Source: Bdellovibrionia bacterium
GTDB taxonomy: Bacteria; Bdellovibrionota; Bdellovibrionia; Bdellovibrionales; JAGQZY01
Reading direction: 5' to 3'
Assembly (NCBI GenBank): GCA_030424665.1
Contig: JAUHWN010000033.1
Location: forward strand, 1-32,106
DNA: 32,106 bases
Under the pieces are notes generated by a model. It was not told the origin of the DNA, did no database searches, and saw only the letters and a list, made by a program, of their open reading frames with translations. Below, piece by piece: positions 6,937 to 15,265 of the stretch. Each line of letters starts with the position of its first letter. The stretch's first letter is position 1. The position numbers were made by a program, and so were the translations under genes.

Positions 6937-7935
6937 TTACGGTATACCTTTTACTAATTTTGACAGGTGCATATGACCATAATAAATGAGCGGATTTAGG
7001 CTGGATATAAGAATTTTTCTTCGCAAAATGTGTAATTCTTCAAGATACTCTGGTTCGGTGCACTCACCACTCTCAAGCAACTCGTCGATATCAGCTATAA
7101 ACTGACTCTCCATCTCTAATTCATTAAAGCTCCAAGACTCAATTTTGGCAGCTAAATAGGAGCTAAACCAAACGTGAATCGGTTTTTGCCATCTAAGACC
7201 GACGGCCCCTAATTTTGCAATGACTCTCGTCGGGAGCCGAATTTCATAATCATTGAAAATCTCCATTTCTCGGTACTCTCTTAAAAAATCATCAAAACTA
7301 ACTATTTCTATATTAGGATTTATTCGCCGTCCAAAGAGGTAGGATGTTTCTGAAATATTCATCACTTCAACCATGCGACTCGTAATCGACAATAACTTTA
7401 TTTTAAATTTCTGTGAGTGATCACCTTTAAACAATGTATTCTGAATAGTCCTATGAAGGCGATGAAATCGAAATAAATAGTATGATTTTTTCACCCAAAA
7501 AAGATAACGGTTGAGTTCTTTCATGGCAAATCTCGAAAAAGGCTCTGGATTGAGTCTTAATATTTGAGAGATAAGAAGCCTCGAGATTCGTATGTTTAAT
7601 TGAGCTTGATGATATTGGTGTGGAAAAAGGTGGTTATAAAGAAGTTTGAAATCATTTGAATTTTCAGACGACTGACTCCTTTTAACTTCATATAAACTTT
7701 TTCGATTAAGTGCGGCTCTAGAGAGATCAGTAAGGGTAATAAACTCCATGTCGAAAATGCCACAGAAGAGTCCACTCTTTGTATAGCCTATCGCAAATTC
7801 ACTATTTATTTTTTCATACGAAGGAAGACACTCTTCTTTTTTACTCTTTCTTTGTCGCGCTTTACTCGCGTTTAGAAATGTAACAAAACTCAAAAAGAAA
7901 ATGATAATCAGTTGATAACTAAAAGTACTTCTCAC
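6937..7935 (-). CDS. Secreted or membrane-anchored protein of unknown function
   Basis: Protein of 332 aa; no family recognised. The best start is the GTG at 7935, because GGGGAG stands 6 nt upstream and the protein then begins with a clean signal sequence (RSTFSYQLIIIFFLSFVTFLNASKA). The ATG at 7980 has no ribosome site and would bury the signal. The mature part is rich in Arg, Phe, Tyr and Leu with many predicted helices (FSRFAMKELNRYLFWVKKSYYLFRFHRLHRTIQ). It contains two cysteines near the N-terminus (ECLPSY, GLFCGIF) and one near the C-terminus (GECTEPEYL). It is more A+T-rich than its neighbours, which could mean a lineage-specific or acquired gene. It is transcribed divergently from the secreted protein at 8141. 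Confidence 0.65.
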   Translation of the reverse strand: MRSTFSYQLIIIFFLSFVTFLNASKARQRKSKKEECLPSYEKINSEFAIGYTKSGLFCGIFDMEFITLTDLSRAALNRKSLYEVKRSQSSENSNDFKLLYNHLFPHQYHQAQLNIRISRLLISQILRLNPEPFSRFAMKELNRYLFWVKKSYYLFRFHRLHRTIQNTLFKGDHSQKFKIKLLSITSRMVEVMNISETSYLFGRRINPNIEIVSFDDFLREYREMEIFNDYEIRLPTRVIAKLGAVGLRWQKPIHVWFSSYLAAKIESWSFNELEMESQFIADIDELLESGECTEPEYLEELHILRRKILISSLNPLIYYGHMHLSKLVKGIP

Positions 7936-8015
7936 TAAAAACTCCCCATCCCCGATCACGAGGCTCTGTGATATGCCCATAGTCAGTCAATTCAATTAAG
8001 GTAGTGATTAGTAAT

Positions 8016-8050
8016 TGAAAGAATCTAACGACTCGCAATAGATTCTTTCA
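8016..8050. repeat. 11-bp inverted repeat in a divergent promoter region
   Basis: TGAAAGAATCT (8016-8026) and AGATTCTTTCA (8040-8050) are exact reverse complements around a 13-base loop. GTGAT (8004-8008) and ATCAC (8052-8056) extend the symmetry. It lies between the divergent starts at 7935 and 8141 and could bind a regulator of both. The flanking TCACTTTCAA (8053-8062) also occurs in the inverted repeat at 6838-6887. Confidence 0.55.
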
Positions 8051-8140
8051 CATCACTTTCAATAACTTTCTAAGTTCGAAAAAACTTGCATACTCAAAGT
8101 GTCAAAACATAAGTCTATCAAAACGAAAAAAGGAGAGTGT

Positions 8141-8533
8141 ATGAAATTACTTTTAGGATTATTTCTTTTATTACCACTGAGCGCACAAGCCATGGAATCA
8201 TTTTATTGCGACTGGCAGAACCATGTCGAAATGGTTGTTGATGTACCCACTCAGGGAATGCCAGTGATCACCATCGGTGGAAAAGGACAAGTTACTGAGT
8301 TTCGCCAAGGTTCTGACAACGTCACTGTTCTAAAAAACTTTAGAGGAGACAACGGTCCATTTATTATGGAAGGCACAGTCCAATCGCGAAAGAGTTATTA
8401 TTTCTATTTTATGCTCGACTCCAGACCAAATCGAGTTTCTACGGTAATTACAGTATCAGAAGGTACAAACCGTCAAACAGGTCAAATGGAGAGAAACGTA
8501 ACGAACTACTCTGTGCAGTGTCGACAAATTTAG
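8141..8533 (+). CDS. Small secreted protein of unknown function
   Basis: Protein of 130 aa starting at ATG 8141, with AAAGGAG well placed before it; an in-frame GTG at 8099 is unlikely because it would precede the signal peptide. Residues 1-17 (MKLLLGLFLLLPLSAQA) are a textbook type I signal sequence. The mature chain is all-beta in character (MVVDVPTQGMPVITIGGKG, YYFYFMLDSRP, VSTVITVSEG) with two cysteines (FYCDW near the start, VQCRQI at the end) that could form a disulfide joining the ends of the domain. No family recognised. Likely periplasmic or exported. Confidence 0.75.
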   Translation: MKLLLGLFLLLPLSAQAMESFYCDWQNHVEMVVDVPTQGMPVITIGGKGQVTEFRQGSDNVTVLKNFRGDNGPFIMEGTVQSRKSYYFYFMLDSRPNRVSTVITVSEGTNRQTGQMERNVTNYSVQCRQI

Positions 8534-8612
8534 AAAAACTAGGTGTACAAGGTTCTATGGGGCACGAATTAGCTGACGCAAAGACTTTCACTTATGAGTG
8601 CTCCTCATTTAC

Positions 8613-8637
8613 CGTCTCAATTTGGGACGTATTTTTT
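8613..8637 (+). terminator. Probable intrinsic terminator of the 8141 gene
   Basis: CGTCTC-aattt-GGGACG (8613-8629, one G-T pair) is followed by TATTTTTT. It lies 80 bp after the stop of the small secreted protein gene. Confidence 0.45.
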
Positions 8638-8692
8638 AGAAACTTTTGCCTACCTTGGGTGTTATTAAGATAACATCATTAGGGGGCTGTCT

Positions 8693-9745
8693 ATGAGAAA
8701 TTATCAATATAAATTGAACGACAATCCATTTTTCGCTTCGACCTTAGCGATAATACTCATGTTTTTTTCAGTTCAATCAAAGGCTTTACCTGATGGCTTT
8801 TCATGGTCCCAGGTTTTTAAACTTGATACCCAGGCAAAGCGACTCATAGATATAATGTATTGCGATCATCCGTCTTGCTCCAAACAGATCGGGTCTGGCC
8901 CAAAGGATACACTCAACTTTTCAGCAAGAGGCCAAGGCAATTTTAACTCCCTTGCTACATGGAATTTGGAAAATTTAACCGGACTCTCAGTTCAAAAATC
9001 GCAATTGCAACTCTGTGAAAAGAACCCCGGAGATATTCCCTACTATTCAAGCTTTCAAGCCAAGGGAACGTCTTTTGCCTACTACCAAACTTCGGACTCC
9101 TACGATAAAACAGATGGATTCAAATTAATGTCCGGAGCCAACTACACATACTCAAAGCCTCTCCGACCACGTCCCTGGAAGGGAAACAACTCTGCCCTAC
9201 TCGTTCGCTTTAAAGTAGCAATGCCAGTAATTGATTACGACCAGGACAATGTCATCTCTGCTGCCAGGGTCATAATCAAGATCGGCTACAATAATTCAAA
9301 CCATTCAGCCCATAATAGGTACTTCTGGGTTAAACCGCAGTTTTTTGCATCAGACCCTTCTTCTGCAACAGACAATGTTCGTGTCGACCCAAATACGAGC
9401 ACTCTTATGGTGAGATCATTTATTAAAAGGGACACTCAGTTTATGAAAGTCAGCGGCGCGAGCTCTCTCATTCAATCGAGTGCCTTTTTAGATGACAAAA
9501 CTTTTGAAATTGTCTTAGAAAAAAAGCATTTAAAGCGAATCATCGAAGCGGTTAACAGCCACCCTAAGTATTCCGGTAAAAAATTACCAACGGGGAACTC
9601 CCATTGGCAATTTTACGAAGTTAAAGGTTTTAGCCTTAATCAAGAGACCAACTTAGATCATAAAGGCTTGGGGTACGCACACGACTTCGAAGCAGCCCTA
9701 CGAAGCACACTTTTTGAGGTCTATACCGGAGCTATAGAGTATTAG
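8693..9745 (+). CDS. Secreted protein of unknown function
   Basis: Protein of 350 aa with AGGGGG 6-7 nt before the ATG. A hydrophobic stretch at residues 14-31 (FASTLAIILMFFSVQSKA) following a polar N-terminus looks like a signal peptide with cleavage before LPDGF. The mature part contains three cysteines near the N-terminus (MYCDHPSCSKQ, LQLCEK) and long beta-rich segments with many aromatic residues (YFWVKPQFF, HWQFYEVKGF, YAHDFEAALRSTLFEVYTG). No enzyme motif is apparent. Its TAG overlaps the stop of the convergent dut gene by four bases. No family recognised; extracytoplasmic location is the only safe inference. Confidence 0.75.
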   Translation: MRNYQYKLNDNPFFASTLAIILMFFSVQSKALPDGFSWSQVFKLDTQAKRLIDIMYCDHPSCSKQIGSGPKDTLNFSARGQGNFNSLATWNLENLTGLSVQKSQLQLCEKNPGDIPYYSSFQAKGTSFAYYQTSDSYDKTDGFKLMSGANYTYSKPLRPRPWKGNNSALLVRFKVAMPVIDYDQDNVISAARVIIKIGYNNSNHSAHNRYFWVKPQFFASDPSSATDNVRVDPNTSTLMVRSFIKRDTQFMKVSGASSLIQSSAFLDDKTFEIVLEKKHLKRIIEAVNSHPKYSGKKLPTGNSHWQFYEVKGFSLNQETNLDHKGLGYAHDFEAALRSTLFEVYTGAIEY

Positions 9746-10191
9746 GACTTTCCGGTGCTACCAAAGCCACCGGCACCGCGATCGGTGTCAGTAAGATTGT
9801 CCGTCACTGTGAAGTCAGCCTGAACAATCGGACAAATCACAAGTTGGGCGATACGATCTTGAGGATTGATTTCAAAAACTTCTTGTCCATGGTTAATTAA
9901 GATTATTCCAACCTCACCGCGATAATCGGCATCGATAGTTCCTGGAGTATTGACTAAACTAATGCCGTGTTTAATGGCCAGACCACTCCGTGGACGAGCC
10001 TGTATTTCAAAGCCAATCGGAATTTCAAAACTAAGGCCTGTGGGAATTAACTTTCTCTGCCCGGGCTCAAGGGCCATAGGCGAATCGATTTGGGCTCGAA
10101 CATCAAACCCACTCGCCCCTTCACTTTGATATGCAGGAAGCTCCCCTTGAAAGTTATCTCTTTTAAGAACTTTGACTGATAGTTTTTCCAT
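9742..10191 (-). CDS. dut: Deoxyuridine 5'-triphosphate nucleotidohydrolase (dUTPase)
   Basis: Trimeric dUTPase of 149 aa that hydrolyses dUTP to dUMP and pyrophosphate. It limits uracil entry into DNA and supplies dUMP for thymidylate synthesis. All five family motifs are intact: ASGFDVRA (26-33), PRSG (67-70), NTPGTIDADYRGEV (81-94, catalytic Asp at 87), RIAQLVI (113-119), and the flexible C-terminal RGAGGFGSTG (138-147) that closes on the substrate. A strong GAGGAGG site precedes the ATG. It lies 79 bp after the M16 peptidase gene and is probably the last gene of the pnp transcript. Its stop overlaps that of the convergent gene. Confidence 0.97.
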   Translation of the reverse strand: MEKLSVKVLKRDNFQGELPAYQSEGASGFDVRAQIDSPMALEPGQRKLIPTGLSFEIPIGFEIQARPRSGLAIKHGISLVNTPGTIDADYRGEVGIILINHGQEVFEINPQDRIAQLVICPIVQADFTVTDNLTDTDRGAGGFGSTGKS

Positions 10192-10270
10192 TTCCCCTCC
10201 TCAATATCTTTGAACGATTATGTTACAGTCCTAAATCAATATTGCAAGTCGGACCCAGGCCAAAATAATT

Positions 10271-11539
10271 TTAAACCAATTGGCTCACATCCAATTCAGT
10301 GCTTTGACCTAATATATAAATGGACATCTTGTCCGTGTGAAAATCATTTTCTAAAAAGTGAGAAATCGACTTCTGGCTCACCTTTGAAATTTGCTCAATA
10401 ACTCGACTCACTGGTCGATACTCACCATAAAGCCACTCATTAATGGCCAGAGAATTCATTCGAGATTCCATATCATTACTCCCGAGCAGAATCTGCCCGC
10501 GCACCTGATGTTTGAAAGACTCAATTTGCTCATCATTCAAACCATTAGTCTTGAGCTTTTCTAATTCATTGAGCACGAGACTTGATATGGGCATGACTTG
10601 CGCCTGCTCGGTTCCGGCGTAGAAAATATTAATTCCAAAATCACGATAGGAAGTCAGCATCGTATAGACGTTGTAGGCCGCACCCATTTTTTCTCGAATT
10701 TCTTGAAAAAAGAGCGAGGTCATTCCACCACCCAAATAGGTATTCACAATATAGGAATCAAATCGAGTTTGTTCTTTGTGACTAGAGACCGGCCATCCCA
10801 TAACAAGGTGAGTTTGCTCACTTGGTCTTTGCTTCTTCTCAACAAATTGAACCGGAGTAGGAGCCTTCGGATATATCTGAGTCTCTGCCTTTTTTAAGTG
10901 CCCCAAAAGCTTCTCAACTTGGGCGTGTAGGGCTTCATGATCCACATTTCCAGCAGCCGTTACGATAATCGTTTCGGGATTCTGGTAATGCTTTTGATAG
11001 AAGTCATATATTTTGTCTCGGTCCATTCCCGCAATATTTTGAGCAGTCCCTAGGATGGGCCACCCAGCCGAATTTCCTTCAAAATAGAGCCCGAAAAATT
11101 CATCAAAAACCGACTCTTCGAGATCATCTTCAGTCATTTTAATTTCTTGAAGAACCACTTCTTTTTCGGTTTTCAGGTCTCCGGGGTCAAAGCTCGCACC
11201 AGAAATAAGGTCACATAGGACATCAGCAGAAAGGGCCTGATCTTCTTTTAAACAGTGGGCATGAAAGCAAGTATACTCCCTACCCGTCATGGCATTGAGC
11301 TCTCCTCCAACAGCTTCGAGACTTCTTGCGATTTCAAAGCCCGTGCGCTTTTCGGTTCTCTTAAAAACCATGTGTTCAATGAGATGAGAAACCCCCATCA
11401 TTTCAGGGGATTCATAGCGGACGCCTGTTTTCTCAATCCACAGGCCTAGGCATACAGAATGGGCGCTCGGATATGACTCCGTAAGCACCCTAATTCCGTT
11501 GGATAATACTGTCTTTTTAAAAGACGAATTGAAGGTCAC
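10271..11539 (-). CDS. M16 family zinc metallopeptidase (processing-protease type)
   Basis: Single M16B subunit of 422 aa. The inverted zinc site HLIEH occupies residues 52-56, with E132 (in VVLQEIKM) at the expected spacing as third ligand. The substrate-side motifs GGGMTSLFFQEIREKMGAAYNV (loop of the second half-domain) are present, with R and Y positions conserved. Such proteases cleave short peptides or presequence-like substrates. The pnp-M16-dut order recurs in several bacterial groups, but the physiological substrate is unknown. It begins with GTG 11 bp after the pnp stop; only a weak GAG lies upstream, so translation is probably coupled to pnp. There is no signal peptide, so the protein is cytoplasmic. 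Confidence 0.95.
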   Translation of the reverse strand: MTFNSSFKKTVLSNGIRVLTESYPSAHSVCLGLWIEKTGVRYESPEMMGVSHLIEHMVFKRTEKRTGFEIARSLEAVGGELNAMTGREYTCFHAHCLKEDQALSADVLCDLISGASFDPGDLKTEKEVVLQEIKMTEDDLEESVFDEFFGLYFEGNSAGWPILGTAQNIAGMDRDKIYDFYQKHYQNPETIIVTAAGNVDHEALHAQVEKLLGHLKKAETQIYPKAPTPVQFVEKKQRPSEQTHLVMGWPVSSHKEQTRFDSYIVNTYLGGGMTSLFFQEIREKMGAAYNVYTMLTSYRDFGINIFYAGTEQAQVMPISSLVLNELEKLKTNGLNDEQIESFKHQVRGQILLGSNDMESRMNSLAINEWLYGEYRPVSRVIEQISKVSQKSISHFLENDFHTDKMSIYILGQSTELDVSQLV

Positions 11540-11550
11540 AGATGACTCAA

Positions 11551-13662
11551 TTAGCTCTCTTTCTGAGGAGCATCGAGAAGAACTTTTCTAGAAAGCTTCA
11601 TTTTTCCGTGTTTATCAATATCGAGAACCTTAACATCGATGTTCTCGCCTTCTTTGATAAAGTCAGAAACATTTCTCACACGCTCATGGGCAATCTCAGA
11701 AATATGGAGCAAACCTTGAGTGTTAGGTAGAATCTCTACGAAAGCACCGAAGTCTTTAATAGAAACAACTTTACCGCTGTAAACTTTGCCAACTTCTGCT
11801 TCTGCACAGATTTCTTCAATCATCTGAATCGCGCGACGTGATTTTTCAGGATCAGTCGATGCAATGTTGATAGTACCGTCATCTTGGATGTCGATTTTAA
11901 CTTCAGTTTCTTCGATGATCGATTTGATAACTTTTCCGCCTGGCCCGATCACTTCACGAACCTTGTCCGGCTTAATCTTAATGGTCTCAATACGAGGAGC
12001 GAATTCAGAAATCTCACCACGAGGAGAAGAGATTACTTTTTCCATTTCGCCAAGAATATGGAGACGTCCCTCTTTGGCCTGGTGGAGAGCCGTTTCAATG
12101 ACGTCAAAAGTAATTGAGTCAATTTTGATATCCATCTGAACAGCAGAGATACCTTCTTTTGTACCAGCGACTTTAAAATCCATATCTCCCAAGTGATCTT
12201 CGTCACCAAGGATATCTGAAAGAACAGCGAAGTCATTTCCTTCGGCAATCAAGCCCATGGCAATACCTGCAACATTGGCCTTAATCGGAATACCAGCATC
12301 AAGCATCGCTAGGATTCCTGAGCAAACAGTACCCATTGAACTTGAACCATTGGATTCAAAAACTTCACCAACAAGTCGAATGGTGTAAGGGAAATCATCA
12401 TAGTCGGGAAGAATCGCTTTAAGCGCTCTTTCGGCCAAATTTCCGTGACCGATTTCTCGACGAGATTGTCCACCCATGCGGCCTGTTTCACCCACGCAGT
12501 ACGGTGGAAAGTTGTAGTGAAGTAAAAACTTCTTCTTATAAGATCCCATGATTTGGTCGATGATCTGCTCATCTTCACCAGTACCAAGAGTAATTGTACC
12601 GAGAACCTGAGTTTCACCACGAGTAAATAGTCCTGAACCGTGAGCGCGAGGCAAAAAACCCACTTCACAAGCGATTGGACGAACTGTTTTCATGTCACGG
12701 CCATCGATTCGAACTTTATCTTGAATAATCATAGAACGAGCGAGTTCATACTTAAGATCACCGAGAACGATTCCAAGCTCTTTCTTTTTGAGAGCCATTT
12801 CTTCCTTATCAGTGATTCCTTCGAGAAGAGTCGCTTCAGCGTCTTTCTTAGCCTCATCATAGGCCGAGTAACGCTCCATTTTGTCAGTCTTGCTCAGTGC
12901 AGACTTTACTTTATCTCTTAAGAAAGCATCTGCTTTCGATCGAAAATCTTCAGTTACCTTGAATACATCGTATTCACGGGTTGGCACGTCGCCTGTAAGT
13001 TTGCGAAGCTCGTCCTGCATATCAAATACAGGCTTCATGGCATCGTGACCAAACTTAAGAACCTTAAGAAGGTCTTCCTCAGAAATAAGCTTGGCTTCCC
13101 CTTCAACCATCAAAATACCATTACGAGTACCGGCAAGGGTGATCTCTAGGTCTGAGTTTTCAAGCTGACTTCGCATCGGATTGATGACGAGTTCACCATC
13201 GATTCGACCGACAGTAAGAGAGGCCGTTGGTCCGTTAAATGGGATATCTGAAATATGGCAAGCAGCAGAAGCACCGATACTTGCTAAGCTATCGATTGGG
13301 TAGTTTCCATCACTACTCAAAATTGTAGCTACGATTTGTGTGTCTTTGTTATAACCTTCAGGAAAACAAGGTCTGATTGGACGGTCAATCAAGCGGGCAT
13401 TTAAAGTTGCCTCAGCTGAAGGTCGCCCTTCTCTTTTGAAAAATCCACCGGGGAATTTACCTACGGCGTAGTATTTTTCTTGATACTCAACTGTGAGTGG
13501 GAAGAAATCCATATCGGAATCTCTTCGACTGGAAACCGCTGTTACGAGAACAATGTTGTTTTCGCAAGTTACGACGACGGATCCATCGGCCTGTTTTGCT
13601 AGGCGTCCGGTTTCGATCGTGATCGTCTTGCCACCAAGCTGTGTTGTTACGGTTTGTTTCAT
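11551..13662 (-). CDS. pnp: Polynucleotide phosphorylase
   Basis: Phosphorolytic 3'-5' exoribonuclease of 703 aa, a core component of RNA decay. Domain order is complete: first RNase PH domain (from about residue 10), alpha-helical linker, second RNase PH domain (about 310-550, with FPPYCVGETGRMGGQSRREIGHGNLAERAL), KH domain at 558-622 with the GPGG loop at 573-576, and S1 domain at 623-695 (GKVVSIKDFGAFVEI). It starts at ATG 13662 behind a strong AAGGAG. It follows rpsO by about 190 bp, in the classical rpsO-pnp order. Confidence 0.98.
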   Translation of the reverse strand: MKQTVTTQLGGKTITIETGRLAKQADGSVVVTCENNIVLVTAVSSRRDSDMDFFPLTVEYQEKYYAVGKFPGGFFKREGRPSAEATLNARLIDRPIRPCFPEGYNKDTQIVATILSSDGNYPIDSLASIGASAACHISDIPFNGPTASLTVGRIDGELVINPMRSQLENSDLEITLAGTRNGILMVEGEAKLISEEDLLKVLKFGHDAMKPVFDMQDELRKLTGDVPTREYDVFKVTEDFRSKADAFLRDKVKSALSKTDKMERYSAYDEAKKDAEATLLEGITDKEEMALKKKELGIVLGDLKYELARSMIIQDKVRIDGRDMKTVRPIACEVGFLPRAHGSGLFTRGETQVLGTITLGTGEDEQIIDQIMGSYKKKFLLHYNFPPYCVGETGRMGGQSRREIGHGNLAERALKAILPDYDDFPYTIRLVGEVFESNGSSSMGTVCSGILAMLDAGIPIKANVAGIAMGLIAEGNDFAVLSDILGDEDHLGDMDFKVAGTKEGISAVQMDIKIDSITFDVIETALHQAKEGRLHILGEMEKVISSPRGEISEFAPRIETIKIKPDKVREVIGPGGKVIKSIIEETEVKIDIQDDGTINIASTDPEKSRRAIQMIEEICAEAEVGKVYSGKVVSIKDFGAFVEILPNTQGLLHISEIAHERVRNVSDFIKEGENIDVKVLDIDKHGKMKLSRKVLLDAPQKES

Positions 13663-13850
13663 GAATTCTCCTTATACCTTTTTAAAACCTCTCTTTTGAA
13701 CCACATTTGCCCAAAAGATCGAGAAGCCTGTTACCGCGACCTCTCTTATCTAAGAACAGTCACTCAGCAGGCACAAGGAAGAATTCGTAGAATCGATACT
13801 TTATCTGAACGATTACGGGTCCCCCCATGAACCCACGTGATCTATTCAGA
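13663..13850 (-). promoter_or_regulatory. rpsO-pnp intergenic leader with inverted repeats
   Basis: This 188-bp stretch carries no gene. On the minus strand it holds GGGTTC-atgggg-GGACCC (complement of 13817-13834) shortly after the rpsO stop. A longer-range pair GCCTG/CAGGC (complement of 13726-13730 and 13768-13772) follows nearer to pnp. In other bacteria this interval contains RNase III or PNPase-controlled structures that autoregulate pnp; a similar role here is inference. No T-run follows the first hairpin, so a terminator is not supported. Confidence 0.4.
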
Positions 13851-14120
13851 TTACTTTCTGATATTAAGTTCTTTAATCAACTTAACGTAAGAGTCGAAAT
13901 TCTTCTTTTTAAGATAGCTAAGAAGTTTCTTTCTCTTGTTAACCTGGGCGATCAAACCACGGCGACCATGATAATCGTGCTTATGTTGCTTGAAGTGCTC
14001 AGTTAAATCATTAATTTTATAAGTAAGAAGTGCTACTTGAACTTCAGTGCTTCCGGTGTCGAGTTCTTTGCGCTGAAAATTCTTAATGATTTCTTGTTTC
14101 TGTGAATTGAGTATTGCCAT
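13851..14120 (-). CDS. rpsO: 30S ribosomal protein S15
   Basis: Primary 16S-binding protein of the 30S platform. 89 aa from the ATG at 14120, which has GGAGG 5 nt upstream; a start four codons earlier would overlap that site. The sequence is typical throughout: [33 protein letters not shown], and [14 protein letters not shown] around residues 60-75. It has its own predicted promoter about 75-100 bp upstream and precedes pnp. Its leader contains AGCC(cc)AT...ATGGCT (14149-14171 on the + strand), a bulged hairpin that could take part in S15 autoregulation; this is weakly supported. Confidence 0.97.
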   Translation of the reverse strand: MAILNSQKQEIIKNFQRKELDTGSTEVQVALLTYKINDLTEHFKQHKHDYHGRRGLIAQVNKRKKLLSYLKKKNFDSYVKLIKELNIRK

Positions 14121-14193
14121 TACTTCCTCCATTGGATGGTTAGAAAAGCCCCATAGATAACGTCATGGCTGTCGCTATTAAGAGCAAAGCGGC

Positions 14194-14222
14194 ATAGTAG
14201 AGGATTTGACCATCACCGTCAA
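14194..14222 (-). promoter_or_regulatory. Sigma-70-like promoter for rpsO
   Basis: On the minus strand TTGACG (complement of 14217-14222), 17-bp spacer and TACTAT (complement of 14194-14199). The -35 matches 5/6 and the -10 4/6. It lies between the truB stop and the rpsO start and would give a leader of about 65-70 nt. Confidence 0.65.
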
Positions 14223-14281
14223 TAGGAATCTCCCTCCTTTTGCTAAAGAATGAGCCCTAAAAACCCTCTATTTTCAGATAT

Positions 14282-15259
14282 TTACCGGCGCGGAAAGACG
14301 CGCTTGATTTTAAAGCGCCCAGTTTCACTGGGTTCGAGAAGAGCTAGAAGATGCCTATCTCTTTTACTTATTATCTTCACACCCAGGTCAGATCCTAACT
14401 CACTAAAATAGTTTTTCAAAATTAGTGAGATGGATTTAGAGATCTGCCCATTGAGAAGGAGCTTTTCATCGAGCCCTTCGATGCGAAGCCTGGGCCATTC
14501 GGGGAGGCATTGATCCAACTCAATAAAAGCCGGATTTAGAGCATCTTCTTGGATCGCCCTTAATGCGGCTTCTTGACTATCACATCCTTCAAGGATTTTT
14601 TGAATACTTTCGAGGGAAAGAGCCGAATCAACCCGGTAAGGTAGGCTCGCGGTTCTTCGCAATGCGGATAAACTCGCTCCACAACCTAATTTCTTACCCA
14701 CTTCGTGGACAAAGCTGCGGACATAACTCCCCTTGCTACAAGAAAAGCCAAGACTAAATGAGTCACTACTTATATCGAGATCTTTAAAGTCGAAAAACTT
14801 CATGGTTTTTTTAGGAATCTCTTCCAGGTCCACATTTTTACGAGCGAGCTCATAGAGCTTTTTGCCATCGCGTTTTATGGCCGAGTACATGGGGACTTCT
14901 AAATCAAACTCCCCTTCATAACTGCGAATTGCGCCTTCGATCTGCGACTGACTGAGATCAAAGTCTTTTTGCTCTAGAGTTTCACCGGTCACGTCTCTAG
15001 TGTCCGTGACAATTCCCAGTTTTCCAGTGAGGTGATAGGCTTTTTCAGCTGTCAAAAGCTGATCTGAAAGTTTTGTGGCATTCCCAATAAGAATGACCAA
15101 GAGTCCCGTTGCCATGGGGTCGAGAGTGCCAGCGTGGCCGAGGGCACGACTGTGGAGGGCCGATCGCAATCGCGCAACCACATCATGACTCGTTAGCCCT
15201 TCCGGTTTATCGACCAGAAGGACCCCGTGAATGAGTTGAGGTTTCTTGGATTTAGCCAT
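14282..15259 (-). CDS. truB: tRNA pseudouridine(55) synthase
   Basis: TruB of 325 aa, which isomerises U55 in the T-loop of nearly all tRNAs. Catalytic Asp is D47 in GHAGTLDPMATG. Other family signatures: HGVLLVDKPEGLTSHDVV at the N-terminus, the KAY motif (AEKAYHLTGKLG), YSAIKRDGKKLYELAR, and SKGSYVRSFVHEVGKKLG. A C-terminal PUA-like segment with FKIKRVF follows. It starts 6 bp after the infB stop, with AGGA overlapping that stop region, so the two are coupled. rbfA, often found between infB and truB, is absent here. Confidence 0.97.
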   Translation of the reverse strand: MAKSKKPQLIHGVLLVDKPEGLTSHDVVARLRSALHSRALGHAGTLDPMATGLLVILIGNATKLSDQLLTAEKAYHLTGKLGIVTDTRDVTGETLEQKDFDLSQSQIEGAIRSYEGEFDLEVPMYSAIKRDGKKLYELARKNVDLEEIPKKTMKFFDFKDLDISSDSFSLGFSCSKGSYVRSFVHEVGKKLGCGASLSALRRTASLPYRVDSALSLESIQKILEGCDSQEAALRAIQEDALNPAFIELDQCLPEWPRLRIEGLDEKLLLNGQISKSISLILKNYFSELGSDLGVKIISKRDRHLLALLEPSETGRFKIKRVFPRR

Positions 15260-15265
15260 TCAATC

